A DNA stretch of 64,000 bases from Clostridia bacterium. Its GTDB lineage: Bacteria; Bacillota; Clostridia; Christensenellales; Aristaeellaceae. Shown one piece after another: positions 34,868 through 44,231 of this stretch; position 1 is the stretch's first letter; each line of letters begins with the position of its first letter. The DNA is taken from positions 1 through 64,000 of the forward strand of contig JAFQQT010000017.1 in NCBI GenBank assembly GCA_017410455.1, in the 5' to 3' direction. The notes under the pieces are model-generated. The model was given only the letters and a program-made list of their open reading frames with translations, had not been told where the DNA came from and did not search any database. Position numbers and translations under genes: made by a program.

Positions 34868-37800
34868 ATGGTCTTGTTCAGCCGTACAGGCGCACCGGGC
34901 AGTATTTTCATTCCGGCGTCAGAGGACAGCGCCGTGCAGATCGCTGTGTCGAATCTGGCTGCGGATATCGAAAGGGTCTGCGGCGTGCGTCCGCAGGTGG
35001 TGCACCAGCGGCAGGCGGATACCCGCATCATCGTCAGCACGCTGGAGCATGCCGATGTGCCGGAGGGGGTCAATACCGCCGCCCTGCTGGACGGGGATGG
35101 CAAACCCCTGTGGGAAGCGTTCCTGCAGCAGATGCAGGAGGGCGTCCTGTATCTCATCGGCAATGGCCGACGCGGGGCGATTTATGCGGTATATGATCTG
35201 TGCGGGCGAATCGGAGTATCGCCCTGGTACTACATGGCGGATGTGCCGGTCAGGACGGCCACACACATCGAGCTGCCGGAGGATTTCTTCCGCTGCGACT
35301 GGCCGCGGGTGAAGTATCGCGGCATTTTCCTCAACGATGAGGAGGAGCTGGATCACTGGGCCCGCACGATGAACGGCGAACCCACCATCGGCCCAAAGAC
35401 ATACGAGCGGATCTTCGAGCTGATCCTGCGCCTGAAGGGCAATTACATCTGGCCTGCCATGCACGTCAACGCCTTCAACATCAATGAGGAAAACGGCCGG
35501 CTGGCGCAGCGCATGGGCATTGTCACCGGCACCAGCCACTGCGACATGCTTCACCGCAGCAACCAGAACGAGTGGAATCACTGGAAACAGCAGACCGGCT
35601 GGCATGACGCGGAATACGACTACACCATCCCGGGTGAAAACAGGGAGCATCTGCTGGAATACTGGCGCGGCTCCCTCCGGCAGCACAGGGAGCACGAATG
35701 CTGCTACACCATCGGCATGCGCGGCATCCATGACAGCGGCTTCGTCACAAGGAACCTGACCGGCGATGAAGCGCTGTCGGAGGAGGAAGTCATGGCCCGC
35801 AAGCGCGCGCTGCTGGAGGAGATCTTTGCGGTGCAGCGGGGCTTGATCGACGAGGTTCACCCGGGCGAGGAGGTTCCCCAGGCCTTCGTGCCCTATAAGG
35901 AGGTGCTGCCGATCTATGACAGCGGCCTGCGCGTCCCGGAGGACGTGACGCTCATCTGGGTGGATGACAACCATGGCTATGTCCGCCGTTATCCCAGCAA
36001 GGCGGAGCAGCAGCGCAGGGGCGGCAATGGCCTGTATTATCATTCGTCCTACTGGGCGCCGCCGGGCATGAGCTGGCTGTTTGTGTGCTCCGCGCCGCTG
36101 GCCCATCTGGGCAACGAGCTGAAAAAGTGCTACGAGCAGAACATCCGTCAGATCTGGGTGGACAACGTGGGGGCGCTCAAGCCGATTGAGCTGGACATGG
36201 CTTATTTCCTGCGCTGCGGCTGGGAAGGGGACCGGGTGGGCAGCGTCATGCTGGATGCGGACCGCTTCCTGCAGGAATTCACGGACGCTTCCTTCTCCGG
36301 AGGACATGGCACGGAGATGGCCCGCATTCACGGTGCATTCCGCCAGCTGAGCAATCTGTGCAAGCCGGAGCATATGCGCGCGGATGTGTTCAGCCAGACC
36401 GCCTATGGCGATGAGGCTGCCGCGCGTCTGCATCGCATGCACGAGCTGACCGGCGAGGCCGAGGCCATCTGCCGCACCCTGCCCGAGGCGGAGAAGCCCG
36501 CTTTCTTCCAGCTGTTCCTGATGCAGATGAAGGCCAGCTTCTTCATTGCCGTATCCTATTACTACGCGGATCGCAGCCGCGCCGCCTACGCCCTGGGCGC
36601 CATGCGGGCTGCGGACGAAAACACCGTCAAGTCCCGCGAAATGGATGACCTCAAGCGCATGCTGCTGCATTACTACAATGAGGTCATGCTGGACGGCAAG
36701 TGGCGGAATATCCTGACCCCGGAGGACTTCCCGCCGCCTCCGCTGGAGCTGTACCCGGCCTGCAGGCCCGCACTGAAGGAGGGCAGCGGCGGACTGATCA
36801 TCCGCCTGCCGGAGGAAGGGCTCGGCCATGGCCTGCACTTCTCCCCGGATGACGACGCCAGGTGGATCGACCTGTTCAACGGCGGCAGTGCGGATATGCC
36901 CTACACCATCCATGCCGACAAGGGCATTGTCCTGTCTGCGGCGGAGGGCGTGCTGGAGGCGCAGGCGCGTATCCTTGTCCGTGTCAGCCCCGATTTCACA
37001 CGGGGGACGATCACCATCCGCGCAGACGGGCAGGCATATGCGATTCCCGTCACCCGGAGCAGGGCGCACAGCGTGATTCACCTGCCTGCCACGGATGCTG
37101 CTGCGTCGGGCTTCCGGCTGGTGAAGGGCATCGGGCGCGGCACAGGCGATGCGATGGAAGCGCCCCAGGATACATGCCCGGAGAAGCCCGCTGCGCTGCG
37201 GTTCGTCTTTGATTTGGCGGCGGATGGCGCCCCCGAACTGGAAATCATCCGCTTCCTGACGCTTCGCTCCAACGGTGCGATCCGCCTGCGCGTCTGCGTG
37301 GACGGAGTTGAAACGGCGCGCCTGTCCTCTGTAACACTGGATGAATATGTCGGAGACTGGGTGGACGCTGCCATGCACAATGGCGAGAAGCTGCGCGTGA
37401 CGCTGCCCTTCCTGTCCGCCGGGCGGCATGGCCTGACGGTGGAGGCGCTGGATCCCTATATCACCCTTTGCGCGGTGAACATCTACACGGCGCCCCGGCA
37501 GGAATGTCTGCTGGGCCCCGGCGTGCTGGATGGCGGCGCGGCGCTGCCGGTGTATGATCCGGCGGAAGAGGGGGCAATGTTCGGGCTGCGGGCGGAGGAG
37601 GTTCCGCTGCCCTGGGAGGTGTACTGCGGGGACGCCTTCTGGCAGCAGGAGATGCTGTACCACCGCAACGAGCGGTATCGCCCGGAGGCGCGGGGCAAGC
37701 CGCGGAACTGGTGCAATGCGCAAGGTCAGAAGGACGTGATCGCCTGCCTGGATGGCGGCGTCATACAGGAGACGGATGGCCGCCTCTGCTGGGAAGCGGA

Positions 37801-38254
37801 GAACGCCCTGACCCAAACTGACAATGCCTCCATGACCGGCGCGTGGACGCACCGTCAGGCAGAAACCAATGGCCGCAGCGGTCTGGCGATGGTGGCTGAA
37901 AGTCCTGTTGACGACGCCGGAGCGGCCCCTGCGCTGACCTACCGCATCCATTGTGCGCAGGACGCCGTGTATCACCTGTGGGTATTGGCGAAGTATGATG
38001 ACGCCGCCCGGTTCCACCTGCGGTATCTGGTGGATGGCCGGCCTGCATCGGAGGCGGCCCTTGTCTGCCGGGAGAAGTTCCACACCTACCGCAGCGTCTA
38101 CATGTGGTGCTGGCAGAAGGTGCTGACAATTCCGCTGACAAAGGGCGGGCATACCCTCTCCTTCGAGGCGCGAACTGCAAAACTCGCCATCGATCGCTTC
38201 TACATGACCACCGGCGGCGAGAATCCGCCCTCTGACGCTCAGTGGCCTGTATAA
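34868..38254 (+). CDS. Glycoside hydrolase family 115 (xylan alpha-1,2-glucuronidase type)
   Basis: A 1128-residue protein with no signal peptide. The GH115 core is recognised by VKYRGIFLNDEEELDHW (about 155-171), LRLKGNYIWPAMH, GIVTGTSHCDMLHR and CCYTIGMRGIHDSG. The last 180 residues, beginning near GRLCWEAENA, match the family's C-terminal beta-sandwich domain. GH115 enzymes remove (4-O-methyl)-glucuronic acid from xylan and some other glycans. Location: probably cytoplasmic, acting on imported oligosaccharides. The start ATG 34868 follows GGAG. It is followed within 15 bp by a truncated sensor kinase. Confidence 0.9.
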   Translation: MVLFSRTGAPGSIFIPASEDSAVQIAVSNLAADIERVCGVRPQVVHQRQADTRIIVSTLEHADVPEGVNTAALLDGDGKPLWEAFLQQMQEGVLYLIGNGRRGAIYAVYDLCGRIGVSPWYYMADVPVRTATHIELPEDFFRCDWPRVKYRGIFLNDEEELDHWARTMNGEPTIGPKTYERIFELILRLKGNYIWPAMHVNAFNINEENGRLAQRMGIVTGTSHCDMLHRSNQNEWNHWKQQTGWHDAEYDYTIPGENREHLLEYWRGSLRQHREHECCYTIGMRGIHDSGFVTRNLTGDEALSEEEVMARKRALLEEIFAVQRGLIDEVHPGEEVPQAFVPYKEVLPIYDSGLRVPEDVTLIWVDDNHGYVRRYPSKAEQQRRGGNGLYYHSSYWAPPGMSWLFVCSAPLAHLGNELKKCYEQNIRQIWVDNVGALKPIELDMAYFLRCGWEGDRVGSVMLDADRFLQEFTDASFSGGHGTEMARIHGAFRQLSNLCKPEHMRADVFSQTAYGDEAAARLHRMHELTGEAEAICRTLPEAEKPAFFQLFLMQMKASFFIAVSYYYADRSRAAYALGAMRAADENTVKSREMDDLKRMLLHYYNEVMLDGKWRNILTPEDFPPPPLELYPACRPALKEGSGGLIIRLPEEGLGHGLHFSPDDDARWIDLFNGGSADMPYTIHADKGIVLSAAEGVLEAQARILVRVSPDFTRGTITIRADGQAYAIPVTRSRAHSVIHLPATDAAASGFRLVKGIGRGTGDAMEAPQDTCPEKPAALRFVFDLAADGAPELEIIRFLTLRSNGAIRLRVCVDGVETARLSSVTLDEYVGDWVDAAMHNGEKLRVTLPFLSAGRHGLTVEALDPYITLCAVNIYTAPRQECLLGPGVLDGGAALPVYDPAEEGAMFGLRAEEVPLPWEVYCGDAFWQQEMLYHRNERYRPEARGKPRNWCNAQGQKDVIACLDGGVIQETDGRLCWEAENALTQTDNASMTGAWTHRQAETNGRSGLAMVAESPVDDAGAAPALTYRIHCAQDAVYHLWVLAKYDDAARFHLRYLVDGRPASEAALVCREKFHTYRSVYMWCWQKVLTIPLTKGGHTLSFEARTAKLAIDRFYMTTGGENPPSDAQWPV

Positions 38255-38269
38255 CCCAGACAAAAAGGC

Positions 38270-39463
38270 ATGGAGCGCATCCTGGACCGTGCTGATGTGG
38301 GCAACACGGTGAACTATATGGTGTTGGCAGATGATCGGGTTGTGTTTGACTCTGAGGGCTTGTGCTACGGAACGAGCTATGATGACGGCTGGCTGCAAGG
38401 CGAGGGAAACGTCTTTACTGATGCCGCAGGAAAGCGGTGGTATGTCGGCAGCATCCGCAATGCAGGCCGCGAATTCACCTGCCTGTACATGTACCCATGG
38501 CTGCAGGGCTTTCTCTGGGCAATGGCGGATACGCCTATGCTGCTGGGATTGCTGGTGGCGTTTACGGCGATGGCATTGGTGCTCTACATCGTTTCCTCCC
38601 GCCGGATTTTCAGGCGGGTGAAGCAGATCAATGAAGGCTTGACGGTCATCGGTCAGAACCATCTGGATCACCGTTTGCTGATCAGCAGCGTCAGCGATGA
38701 GTTCGATGAGATCTCCAAGAGCATCAACGTCATGACGGAAATGCTGCAGACGGCTGTGGACGAGGAATATGAAATGCGCCTGAAGCACATGCATCTGCAG
38801 CTGACGCAGATTCAGGCCCGCTTCAATCCCCATTTCCTGTACAACACGCTGGAGATGATCCGGGGCCGCCTGTTTGAAAGCGGAGATCTGGAATCGGTGG
38901 ACTACATTGAAAAGCTGGCACGCATCTTCCGCAACCTGACGGATGCTAAATCCGTCATCAAGCTGCGGGACGAGCTGTCCTTCTGCTCGCTGTATGTGGC
39001 GCTGCTTCAGCTGCGGTCATCGGGCGATGTGAATGTGTCCTATGATGTGTCGCCGGAGCTGCTGGACTGCGGCATCATCGCCAACCTGATCCAGCCTGCA
39101 ATCGAGAACTATTTCGTCCATGCACTGGATGACGAAAGGGAATCCAAAGAGCTGGAAATCATCTGCCAGCCAAAGGGTGAAAGCGATGTGCAGATCATCG
39201 TGGCCGACAATGGTACGGGCATTACAACCGGGCGCATGACGGAGGTCAATCGTCAGCTGGCCACCCCTGATCTGGCGGTATCGCATTATGGCCTGATGAG
39301 CATCGCCAAGCGCATCAAGCTGTTCTATGGCGATCCCTACGGCGTGCATCTGGAACAGAACCCGGCTGCGGGCGTCCGCGTGGTGATCGACATTCCGCGC
39401 ATGAGCATGAAGGAACACGAATCGAAGCTCATGCCCACGAAATACGGAGGAACATGCAGATGA
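38270..39463 (+). CDS. YesM-type sensor histidine kinase, N-terminally truncated
   Basis: A 397-residue protein. A short piece of an extracytoplasmic sensor domain (1-75) is followed by a membrane helix (about 87-109), HAMP linker (110-165), a His_kinase domain with phosphoacceptor His188 in QARFNPHFLYNTL, and an ATPase domain (NLIQPAIENYFVHAL; VADNGTGI). The family normally starts with a first membrane helix and a sensor domain of about 250 residues; these are missing. The start ATG 38270 has only AAAAAGG, almost touching it. No AraC-type response regulator is nearby. It may be a decaying or rearranged gene, though its kinase motifs are intact. Confidence 0.8.
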   Translation: MERILDRADVGNTVNYMVLADDRVVFDSEGLCYGTSYDDGWLQGEGNVFTDAAGKRWYVGSIRNAGREFTCLYMYPWLQGFLWAMADTPMLLGLLVAFTAMALVLYIVSSRRIFRRVKQINEGLTVIGQNHLDHRLLISSVSDEFDEISKSINVMTEMLQTAVDEEYEMRLKHMHLQLTQIQARFNPHFLYNTLEMIRGRLFESGDLESVDYIEKLARIFRNLTDAKSVIKLRDELSFCSLYVALLQLRSSGDVNVSYDVSPELLDCGIIANLIQPAIENYFVHALDDERESKELEIICQPKGESDVQIIVADNGTGITTGRMTEVNRQLATPDLAVSHYGLMSIAKRIKLFYGDPYGVHLEQNPAAGVRVVIDIPRMSMKEHESKLMPTKYGGTCR

Positions 39464-42051
39464 AGCTGCATTTGCTGGAAAACAGAAACATCGGCAGCTA
39501 CACCACCTTCGGCACCTACTGGGACAAGGGCGAAACGGCGCAGACCGCCTTCCGCCTGACAGGTGCGCAGGGGGAGGTCATCCCCGTGCAGACGGAGATC
39601 GCCGCCCGCTGGCCCGATGGCAGCGTCAAGTGGGCCCGCCACACGGCGGACGCCCGCGTGATGGGCGATGCGGTAGAGGTGCTGCCCGGCGAGGCTGCTG
39701 TGCCCGCCCGTGCCATCCGCATTGAGGAAAACGCTGACGGCTGGCATATCGACGCAGGGCAGGTTGTGCTGGACATTCCTCAGTCCGGCAGCGATGTGCT
39801 GGCGGCAGATGTGCGCCTGGACGGCAAGCTCCGCGTGGCGCGGATTACGCCGGTGTTCCTGCTGGAACGCCGCGAACAGCAGCCCGACGGCGAGGACATC
39901 CGCGTCCGCCGCACCTGCACCCGTGTGCAGACGGTGGCCATCGAAGCCCCCGGCCCGCTGGAATGTGCCGTCAAGTATACCGGCTATTACGAGGATCGGG
40001 AGAAGCTGATGCCCTTCGTCATCCGCATGTATGTCGGGCTGGATGCGGCGGATGTCCGCTTCGACCACACCTTCGTCTACAACGGCGTGGAGGAGCGGGA
40101 CTTCCTCAAGGGCATGGGCTTGCGCTTCCACGCGCCGCTGGCGGGGGCGAAGTACAACCACCGTGTCAAGTTCGTGACCGACGCAGGCGTGTTCCACGAG
40201 CCTGCCGTCCTGATGGAGGCGCGGATCCCCCGCACGGGCAGCGCAATGAAGGAAGCCCTGCTGCGCGGCGAAAACCTGACCTTCACCCCTGGTACGCCCG
40301 AGGCAGAGCTGGCAGAAAAGGTTGCCTCCGACCTTCCCGTCTGGAACAGGTACGCCCTGACCCAGCTGACGGCGGACTCCTACACCCTTCAAAAGCGCAC
40401 CAGGCCCGGCCGCTGCATGCTGAACTGCCGCTATGGCCGCCGCACCGACGGCGCGATGGCCGTCACCGGCGAGGACGGCGGCATCCTGCTGGCTTCCCGC
40501 GATTTCTGGCAGCGCTATCCTTCCGGCCTGGAGGTGGAGGGCCTTGGCAGCCATGAGGCGGAGTGCACGGTCTGGTTCCATTCACCGGAGGCGCAGGCCT
40601 ACGACTTCCGCCATTATGATGACCGGGCCTATCCCTACTCCAATTACGAGGGCTTTGAGAAGTACGGCGCGTCGGCGGACGGAATTGCGACGACCAGCCA
40701 GTGCGCTATGCTGCTGGTGAACGGCTATCCCACAGATGAGGCGCTGACCGCCTTCTCCGCAGCCACGCAGAAGCCTGCCGTGTATGTCGCCACTCCGGAG
40801 GAATTCCACCGGAAGCGAACCCTGGGCTGCTGGAGCCTGCCCTGCACGGACAATGACGCGGAGCGCTCCCTGGAGGGCGTGCTGGACAAGGCCATCGCCT
40901 TCTATCAGGGGCAGATTGAGCAGCGCCGCTGGTACGGCCTGTTTGACTACGGCGACTTCATGCACTCCTACGATCCCTTCCGTCACACCTGGAAGTATGA
41001 CATCGGCGGCTGCGCCTGGCAGAACACCGAACTGGTGCCGACCTACTGGCTGTGGCTGTATTTCCTGCGCACGGGTCGGGAGGATGTGTTCTCCCTGGCG
41101 GAGGCCATGTCCCGCCATTGCTCCGAAACGGACATTTACCATCACGGCCCGATGAAGGGCATCGGCTCCCGGCACAACGTGCGCCACTGGGGCTGCCCCT
41201 GCAAGGAGCCCCGCGTGTCCATGGCGGGACATCACCGGCCCATGCTCTACCTGACCGGCGACCGGCGCATCGGCGATGTGCTGGACGAGGTGGTCTGCGC
41301 GGCGGAATCGCTGGACAACCTGTACTTCTACCACGGCGGCAAGGGCGAATTCCCCAAGCCCAACGCCCGCACCGGCCCGGACTGGTCGTCCTTCGTGTCC
41401 AACTGGATGACCGCTGACGAACGCCACAGCAATGAGGCGCTCCGGAGCAAGATTCTGACCGGCATTGCGGACATCAGCAGAGCCCCCATGCGTCTGGGCT
41501 CCGGCCCCGCGTTCAACTTTGACGCGGCTACCGGCGGCATGTCCTACATCGGCGAAGCGCACCATGACATCCACCTGTCCCTGTGCATGGGCGCGCCCCA
41601 TGTGTGGATGGAAACGGCAGACGCCCTTGACCACAGCCTGTTCAAGGACATGCTGGCGGAATACGGCCACATTTATCTCATGACCGATGAGGAACGCGAG
41701 GCGGCTTACGGCGAGTCCCCCAAGGGAAAGCCCTATGTGATGGACTATGTGGCGGCGGGCCTTGCGGCATACAGTGCGAACCGTACCGGCAACGCTGAGC
41801 TTGCCCGCCGCGCATGGCATACTCTGCTGCTGGCCAGCCCCCGCCGCTACACGGACAAGCCCTTTGAGGGGGATGTGTATGCCGTCACCACCGACGGCAG
41901 GGCACTCACCGAGCACGACTGGCTGTCCACCAACTATGTGTCCCAGTGGTGCCTGAATGTGATCGTCTGCCTGGAGCTCATCCGCGAGCATCTGCCTTCC
42001 CTGGAAGAAGCAGACCGCATTGCTGCCATTCCCGCGAACATTGGAAAATAA
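39460..42051 (+). CDS. PcRGLX/YetA-like exo-rhamnogalacturonan lyase (PL26 type)
   Basis: An 863-residue protein without a signal peptide. Its length and order (N-terminal beta-rich domain, central beta-sandwich with VRFDHTFVYNG, helical C-terminal barrel with WQNTELVPTYWLWLYF and YYHGGKGEF-like segments) match the YetA/PcRGLX family. A characterised fungal member releases unsaturated galacturonosyl-rhamnose from rhamnogalacturonan ends. ATG 39460 is preferred: GGAGG is 9 nt upstream and it overlaps the kinase stop as ATGA; ATG 39454 is too close. The GH105 enzyme follows, the expected next step. Confidence 0.85.
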   Translation: MKLHLLENRNIGSYTTFGTYWDKGETAQTAFRLTGAQGEVIPVQTEIAARWPDGSVKWARHTADARVMGDAVEVLPGEAAVPARAIRIEENADGWHIDAGQVVLDIPQSGSDVLAADVRLDGKLRVARITPVFLLERREQQPDGEDIRVRRTCTRVQTVAIEAPGPLECAVKYTGYYEDREKLMPFVIRMYVGLDAADVRFDHTFVYNGVEERDFLKGMGLRFHAPLAGAKYNHRVKFVTDAGVFHEPAVLMEARIPRTGSAMKEALLRGENLTFTPGTPEAELAEKVASDLPVWNRYALTQLTADSYTLQKRTRPGRCMLNCRYGRRTDGAMAVTGEDGGILLASRDFWQRYPSGLEVEGLGSHEAECTVWFHSPEAQAYDFRHYDDRAYPYSNYEGFEKYGASADGIATTSQCAMLLVNGYPTDEALTAFSAATQKPAVYVATPEEFHRKRTLGCWSLPCTDNDAERSLEGVLDKAIAFYQGQIEQRRWYGLFDYGDFMHSYDPFRHTWKYDIGGCAWQNTELVPTYWLWLYFLRTGREDVFSLAEAMSRHCSETDIYHHGPMKGIGSRHNVRHWGCPCKEPRVSMAGHHRPMLYLTGDRRIGDVLDEVVCAAESLDNLYFYHGGKGEFPKPNARTGPDWSSFVSNWMTADERHSNEALRSKILTGIADISRAPMRLGSGPAFNFDAATGGMSYIGEAHHDIHLSLCMGAPHVWMETADALDHSLFKDMLAEYGHIYLMTDEEREAAYGESPKGKPYVMDYVAAGLAAYSANRTGNAELARRAWHTLLLASPRRYTDKPFEGDVYAVTTDGRALTEHDWLSTNYVSQWCLNVIVCLELIREHLPSLEEADRIAAIPANIGK

Positions 42052-42064
42052 GGAGAAATGCCTT

Positions 42065-43153
42065 ATGATGACGCCCCTTGATTACGCCCGCGCTGCCTGT
42101 GATACCCTGATGCGCCGCTACGCCGCCCCCGATCTGCCGCCCAGGCGTCACTTCCACTACCACCAGGGCGTGTTCCTCTCCGGCATGTATGAGACCTTCA
42201 AGCTCTGCGGGGAGGAGAAGTACTTCCGGTACATGAAGGACTGGGTGGATTCCGTCTTCGATGCAGACGGCAACATCCTCGAATACGCCCACGCCGATCT
42301 GGATGACATCCAGCCGGGCATTCTGCTCTTCCCCCTGTGGGACAGGACGAAGGATGTGCGCTATCTGCACTGTTTGAAGTCCGTCTGGCAGGAAGTGCGG
42401 GATATTCCGCGAAATAAGGAAGGGGGCTTCTGGCACAAGGTTAACATGAAGGATCAGATGTGGCTGGACGGCCTGTACATGTCCGGGCCCTTCATTGCGG
42501 AATACGCCGCCCGCTGCAACATGCCCCACATGGCGGAGACTGTTGTGCAGCAGGCGCTGATGATGCAGGATAAAACCCTCGACGAGCGCACCGGCCTTCT
42601 GTATCATGCCTGGGACGGCGCGAAGGAGGAGGACTGGGCCGATCCCGTCACCGGACGTGCCAGCGAATTCTGGGGCCGCGCGATGGGCTGGGTGCCTGTG
42701 GCGCTGCTGAATGACCTGGATTTCCTGCCCGGGGATGTGCAGGGCAGAGGTGAACTGATCGGCATGTGTACGAATCTGCTGAAGGCGCTGTGCCGCTATC
42801 AGAGCGAGGACGGCCGCTGGTATCAGGTGGTGGACAAGGGCGACCAGCCGGGCAACTGGCTGGAGAACTCCTGCTCCTGCCTGTATGTGGCGGGACTGTG
42901 CAAGGCCATGCGCATGGGCCTCCTCTCCGGCGAGTACGCCGATGCAGCCAAGCGAGGCTATGAGGGCGTGATCCGCTCCATCGGCTGGGACGGCGAGGAC
43001 ATCCAGATCGGCAATGTCTGCATCGGCACCGGCGTGGGTGACTATGAGCACTACTGCAAGCGCCCTGTCAGCACCAATGACCTGCACGGCGTGGGCGCAT
43101 TCCTGCTGATGTGCACCGAAATGCAGCAGTGGCTGGATACCTGCAAGGCATAA
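42065..43153 (+). CDS. Unsaturated rhamnogalacturonyl hydrolase, GH105
   Basis: A 362-residue (alpha/alpha)6-barrel enzyme. GGFWHKVNMKDQMWLDGLYM (about 120-139) holds the likely catalytic Asp135, and GRASEFWGRAMGWVPVALL and RWYQVVDKGDQPGNWLENS are further family signatures. It hydrolyses the unsaturated uronyl-rhamnose made by rhamnogalacturonan lyases. No signal peptide. ATG 42065 lies 9 nt after AAGGAG. It follows the PL26-type gene by 13 bp, a logical pathway order. Confidence 0.93.
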   Translation: MMTPLDYARAACDTLMRRYAAPDLPPRRHFHYHQGVFLSGMYETFKLCGEEKYFRYMKDWVDSVFDADGNILEYAHADLDDIQPGILLFPLWDRTKDVRYLHCLKSVWQEVRDIPRNKEGGFWHKVNMKDQMWLDGLYMSGPFIAEYAARCNMPHMAETVVQQALMMQDKTLDERTGLLYHAWDGAKEEDWADPVTGRASEFWGRAMGWVPVALLNDLDFLPGDVQGRGELIGMCTNLLKALCRYQSEDGRWYQVVDKGDQPGNWLENSCSCLYVAGLCKAMRMGLLSGEYADAAKRGYEGVIRSIGWDGEDIQIGNVCIGTGVGDYEHYCKRPVSTNDLHGVGAFLLMCTEMQQWLDTCKA

Positions 43154-43160
43154 GGAGAAA

Positions 43161-43249
43161 ATGAGATTCCTGCTGCTGCCCCTCGACTTCGCCATCGGCG
43201 AGGATAACGAAAAATGATCCTTACACTCGCTGCCAATATGACATACTGA
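43161..43249 (+). other. Two tiny overlapping reading frames, possible remnant
   Basis: ATG 43161 opens an 18-codon frame (MRFLLLPLDFAIGEDNEK). ATG 43214 overlaps its stop and opens an 11-codon frame. A GGAG lies before the first. The 109-bp gap otherwise holds only the ribosome site of the next gene. These could be leftovers of a deleted gene or nothing. Confidence 0.2.
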
Positions 43250-43262
43250 GGAGGAACACACC

Positions 43263-44222
43263 ATGCCCATGCTTGACATGCCCCTGCACGAACTGAAACA
43301 GTACCAGGGCCGGAACCCGCGCCCCGGGGATATCGACGCCTTCTGGGATGCTTCCATCGCCGAGATGGAGGCCCTCGGCACCGCCTGCGAGCTGGTGAAG
43401 GCTGGCTTCCAGGTGCCGAATGTCGCCTGCTATGACCTGTATTTCACCGGCGTGGAGGGCGCGCGCATCCATGCCAAGCTGTGCATCCCCAGAGCGGACA
43501 AGCCCCTGCCGGCGGTGTGCCACTTTCACGGCTACACCGGCCGCGCGCCGGATTTCAGCTGGATGCTGAGCTGGGCGGCGGCGGGCTTTGTCATCGCGGC
43601 GATGGACTGCCGTGGTCAGGGCGGCGAATCCGAGGATGTGGGCGGCGTGAAGGGCAACACCTACTGCGGCCATTTCATCCGCGGCCTGGCGGAGGGCAAG
43701 CCGGAGAAGCTGCTGTTCCGCCATATCTTCCTGGATACGGCCCAGCTGGCCCGCATCGTGATGACTCTGCCCGAGGTGGATGCGGGGCGCGTGGGCGCCT
43801 TCGGCGGCAGCCAGGGCGGCGCGCTGACGCTGGCCTGCGCAGCACTCACGCCGAACCTCAACCGCATTGCGCCCACCCATCCCTTCCTGTGCGATTACCA
43901 GCGCGTGTGGGAGATGGATCTGGCCAGGGACGCCTATCAGGAGCTGAAGGACTACTTCCGTCACTACGATCCCTGCCATGAGCGCGAGGCGGAGCTGTTC
44001 ACCCTGCTGGGCTACATCGACAACCAGCACCTGGCTCACCGCATCAGGGCGAAGACGCTGTGGTTCACCGGCCTGATGGACAATATCTGCCCGCCGTCCA
44101 GCCAGTTCGCAGCCTACAACAAGCTCACCTGCGAGAAGGACGTGGTCATCTACCCCGACTTCGGCCATGAAAACCTGCCTTACAGCGGCGACAAGGCCAT
44201 GCAGTTCATGCTGGAAATGTGA
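43263..44222 (+). CDS. Carbohydrate esterase family 7 (acetylxylan/cephalosporin C deacetylase)
   Basis: A 319-residue alpha/beta hydrolase. All CE7 signatures are present: DCRGQGG (115-121), GGSQGG (181-186) with nucleophile Ser183, Asp273 in GLMDNICPPS, and His302 in GHE. CE7 enzymes deacetylate xylo-oligosaccharides and other small acetylated molecules, often inside the cell. No signal peptide is present. GAGGAGG precedes ATG 43263. In this island it would remove acetyl groups from imported oligosaccharides (inference). Confidence 0.93.
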   Translation: MPMLDMPLHELKQYQGRNPRPGDIDAFWDASIAEMEALGTACELVKAGFQVPNVACYDLYFTGVEGARIHAKLCIPRADKPLPAVCHFHGYTGRAPDFSWMLSWAAAGFVIAAMDCRGQGGESEDVGGVKGNTYCGHFIRGLAEGKPEKLLFRHIFLDTAQLARIVMTLPEVDAGRVGAFGGSQGGALTLACAALTPNLNRIAPTHPFLCDYQRVWEMDLARDAYQELKDYFRHYDPCHEREAELFTLLGYIDNQHLAHRIRAKTLWFTGLMDNICPPSSQFAAYNKLTCEKDVVIYPDFGHENLPYSGDKAMQFMLEM

Positions 44223-44231
44223 GGAATGACG

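Noticed and set aside
43161-43249. A leader-peptide attenuator before the CE7 gene
   Set aside because: The two tiny frames have no run of regulatory codons and no terminator hairpin follows.
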